A DNA stretch of 64,000 nt, taken from the NCBI GenBank assembly GCA_030278955.1, contig JAOANR010000014.1, positions 13,022,068-13,086,067 on the forward strand. The letters run 5' to 3'. Positions 61,576 through 64,000 of the stretch are shown here, piece by piece (the first letter of the stretch is position 1; each line of letters starts with the position of its first letter). The notes beneath the pieces were generated by a model that was given only the letters and a program-made list of their open reading frames with translations, was not told the origin of the DNA and searched no databases. The position numbers were made by a program, and so were the translations under genes. The DNA is from Hygrophila difformis (Eukaryota > Streptophyta > Magnoliopsida > Lamiales > Acanthaceae).

Positions 61576-62316
61576 TCAGTTTGAATCTGAATCAGTTTCT
61601 AATTCTGACTCAGATTCAATTACATGCTCATTAAAATTTTCTCTTAATCTCCTAATTAAACTAGTAACCTCACAACACAAACAATCAATGTTTGTGGCAC
61701 CATAGTTAAAGTGTGGAGGTTCCCTAACTAAGTCCCTACTATGTGGCGCTAAATAATCACAGTACTCGCGATGTCCTTGTCCCCTAAAGGGATCAGGCTC
61801 CTCTTCGCTTTCATTGAATAGCTTGCTGATCTTCGCCTCAATCTTGCGGATATGATCTTCATCTTTAAGGATTGATCCGAGAAGATACAATCCCTCATCA
61901 ATTTCCTCAAGGCTCTCCGAACTCAAAAGAATGAAGGCCTTGATAAAGATTGAGGGGTGATGGTTGTCATCGATTCCAGGCTTCAGGACTTCAAAAGCGG
62001 CTTCCTTGAGCCCTGTATTGCAGAATCTCGAGAGTGCAGGTTCCAGTTTCAGCATGAAATTTCCCGCCTTTCTGCATCTTCGAAGTATTCAGACGTAATG
62101 AGAGTCAAGTGTCCTCTCCGCAGTCATCCGCCTCTCCACATTTGCTCTCCTCCATACTATAGGCGCCATACTTGCTCTGGCGAACTTTTTGCAGGTTGGG
62201 GCTAACCTGGCTACATCCTTCATTTCTTCTCTTCCCAGCCTTGAGAGAATATCTCCCAAGATTTCTTCAGGAATGTCTAGAATGGATGTTCTAGCATTTG
62301 GAGCTGCTGCGGCCAT
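61576..62316 (-). pseudogene. F-box protein, tandem copy 3, intronless, one in-frame TGA
   Basis: ATG at 62316: MAAAAPNARTS, then the F-box IPEEILGDILSRLGREEMKD with LAPTCKKFARASMAPIVWRRAN. A TGA at 62089-62091 interrupts an otherwise continuous frame that goes on with LRRCRKAGNFMLKLEPALSRF, AAFEVLKPGIDDNHHPSIFI and an acidic tail ending DSDSN. 247 codons in all. Compared with copy 2, the intron after the 17th coding base is precisely absent. The TGA may be a CGA changed at a CpG. Without the second half it would be an F-box-only peptide of 75 residues. Confidence 0.7.
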
Positions 62317-62389
62317 TCTGACTTTTGATAATGGTTTTAGGATAATTTCTCAGGATGGAAATGTTTGAGATGAAAGGAGAGGAGGATTC

Positions 62390-62410
62390 GACTAGATTTT
62401 ATAGCAGAAA
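62390..62410 (-). promoter_or_regulatory. TATA box of F-box copy 3
   Basis: CTATAAAATC on the minus strand about 85 bp upstream of the ATG at 62316, a usual distance for a short leader. The LTR at 62576 begins 260 bp upstream of that ATG. Confidence 0.5.
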
Positions 62411-62575
62411 AACTAAATTCTGCCATAATTACTGGCGGTTGAAACGACGTGTGATGGTTGGTGTAAGAGAAGAAGAAGAGTCTGAAAAGGGTATTTTGGT
62501 CTTTGAGAAGTTTGAAAATCTATCCGTTCAAAATTCCCAGACTCTCGCTCTGTCGATTGTCATTGCGTGGCTATA

Positions 62576-64000
62576 TGATAATGGCCAAAATTGACCATTA
62601 TTTTCAATCTATTTCCGTGTCTAATACGGACATTTGATCGCATTCCGGTCTTATTTACATAAGAAAGCAGTTGAATTTGACAGATATATGCACGTTTGTA
62701 TAAATAATAAGCTGGTATTGAAAAATACAAAAATATTGTTGTTTTTATTAAATTCATATTAAAAAACCCAAAAACATGATAAAAATATTAAAAACCATAC
62801 ACTTGATTAATTTTGGTTCAGTGTTGTCTATTCGGTGAAACTCGGATTCATTAAATAGAATACAAACCAAATAATCAAGTGGAATAAATATTATATTTAT
62901 ATTATTACATTTTGATGTGCATATTTATTTAATTCTTATGTCTATCTTTATTTCCATTTTCTGTTTTAATTAAAATAAATTGGTACACTAATCACTTGTG
63001 ATTTAAATTAATTGCAGGTATTTTTATGCTAATGTGGTCCAAGAATCCAGTCCAATAGTCCAATTCCCCCAGCCCAACAACAATTAATTTCAGTCCAATA
63101 CTTGTCTCAGGCCCACTACACCATTGTCCAAGCCCAGCTCCACTTAGCCCATTACCATTCACCAAGCCCAAACCCCTAAAAGCCCAGAACCTAAATTCAA
63201 ACCCTAACCCTAACCCTAACCCTAAACCTAATCACCCCTGCCGCCTGTGCCGCCGCCGCCGCCGCCGCCGGCCGGCGGCCAGCACCACCATCCGACTCCA
63301 TTTCCTTCTCCATCGCCCCTCTCATCCGCCGCCTCCGGCCACCCATTCGCCGGCCACCACTCCATTTCCGCTTCACCACCACCTCTCCATGGCCACTGCC
63401 GACCGTCCCCAACCATCATCATCAACCATTTCCGACCACCACCACTTCCACCCCCAAATCCGACCACAGCCGCCGCTGCTTCACCCTTCCGCCACCACCT
63501 TCATCCTTCTCCAACCACCTACTACTCCGCCACACCACCACCAACACCAAATCCTCAAAATCCAAGGAAAAAGAAAGAAGGAAGAGGAAGAGAAAGAGGC
63601 CGACGCCGCAGCCGCCGCCCACCATTCTCCGGCGAGCTCGCGGCCATCCATCCCATTTCAGTCCCCCAAACTCCGACTGCCTCTTCCTCGCCGCCCTCTT
63701 CTTCCACTCCAGAACCCGGCGTCGCCTCTCCAACAGCACCACCTAGCGCCCGCCGTTGCACCACCACCACCGCTCGCTTCCACCCGCCGCAGCCGCCGCT
63801 GCTTCATCCCCGACGCCTCCTCAACCGTCTCCACCTCAGTCTCCTCATCCTCCTTCACAGAAAGCAGAAAATAGAAAGATAGAAGAAAACTCAGAAAAAA
63901 ATCGAGGAAGCAAGAAGAAGAAGCAGTAAGAGAGAACAAGAAAATCGAGACAGAATAAGAAGATGAACGAAGAAGAAGAAAGAATTGGAGGAAGAAAACT
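62576..64000 (+). mobile_element. second copy of the 46.4-kb LTR family, cut by the window end
   Basis: Starts TGATAATGGCCAAAATTGAC and follows the first copy (46420) through the AT-rich U3, the CCCTAACCCTAACCCTAA block and the GCCGCC-rich part. Identity is high in the first 270 bp (about 93 percent by eye), lower later. The five bases before it are CTATA. No polypurine tract precedes it, so it looks like the 5' end of an insertion, not the 3' LTR of the copy at 46420. Pro/Ser/His-rich frames over 63247-63940 on both strands are artefacts of composition. Confidence 0.7.

Noticed and set aside
63197..63939. Pro/Ser-rich ORFs near the right edge on both strands
   Set aside because: Same LTR composition effect; no recognisable protein.
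46420..64000. 46420 and 62576 copies as the 5' and 3' LTRs of one 17-kb element
   Set aside because: No polypurine tract precedes the second copy; it is preceded by F-box promoter sequence, and the left copy is followed by a reversed LTR of another family. Separate insertions fit better, though this cannot be settled in the window.

Overview
This is nuclear DNA from a flowering plant, almost certainly a eudicot; I cannot name the species. The evidence is GT-AG introns, a class A heat shock factor gene and a ribosomal protein L23a gene with plant promoter motifs, an AT-rich intergenic background, and plant transposon families (Stowaway and hAT MITEs, Mutator-like elements, a Helitron, tRNA-derived SINEs, LTR retrotransposons, a LINE).

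Layout. 0-1 kb: the 3' LTR of a Ty3/gypsy-type element inserted into a decayed mariner transposase. 2-10 kb: two solo LTRs with intact 5-bp target duplications; the second (6601-9671) splits a decayed lipase-like gene on the minus strand. 11.9-13 kb: SINEs. 14.3-19.4 kb: an apparently intact three-exon heat shock factor gene whose 4-kb first intron is full of SINEs, MITEs and a hairpin-forming tandem repeat. 20.6-23.1 kb: a third LTR. 23.4-26.3 kb: CACTA-like, Stowaway and hAT elements. 26.6-27.1 kb: a broken partial copy of the L23a gene. 27.1-35.0 kb: a nest in which a long-TIR element holds a SINE-like segment, a Stowaway, a 3.35-kb solo LTR and a decayed Helitron. 36.2-37.9 kb: the intact RPL23a gene. 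38.6-43 kb: a hAT element, a SINE, a B3-domain fragment and two nested long-TIR elements. 44.6-46.4 kb: a LINE remnant cut off by a retrotransposon LTR (46420 onward). 49.7-62.3 kb, minus strand: a second copy of the 3.35-kb LTR, a 1,596-codon transposon-type reading frame with two in-frame amber stops, and three tandem F-box genes or pseudogenes. 62.6-64 kb: a second copy of the 46.4-kb LTR.

Only two genes look fully functional: the heat shock factor and RPL23a. One F-box copy (59150-59897) has an open coding exon but needs a first exon 1.3 kb upstream. The most unusual block is 49.7-62.3 kb, where one long coding region of the 'putative plant transposon protein' type lies between an F-box array and a very long LTR, joined by hairpins whose arms repeat the motif next to the LTR. 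No RNA genes, CRISPR arrays or prokaryotic features were seen.
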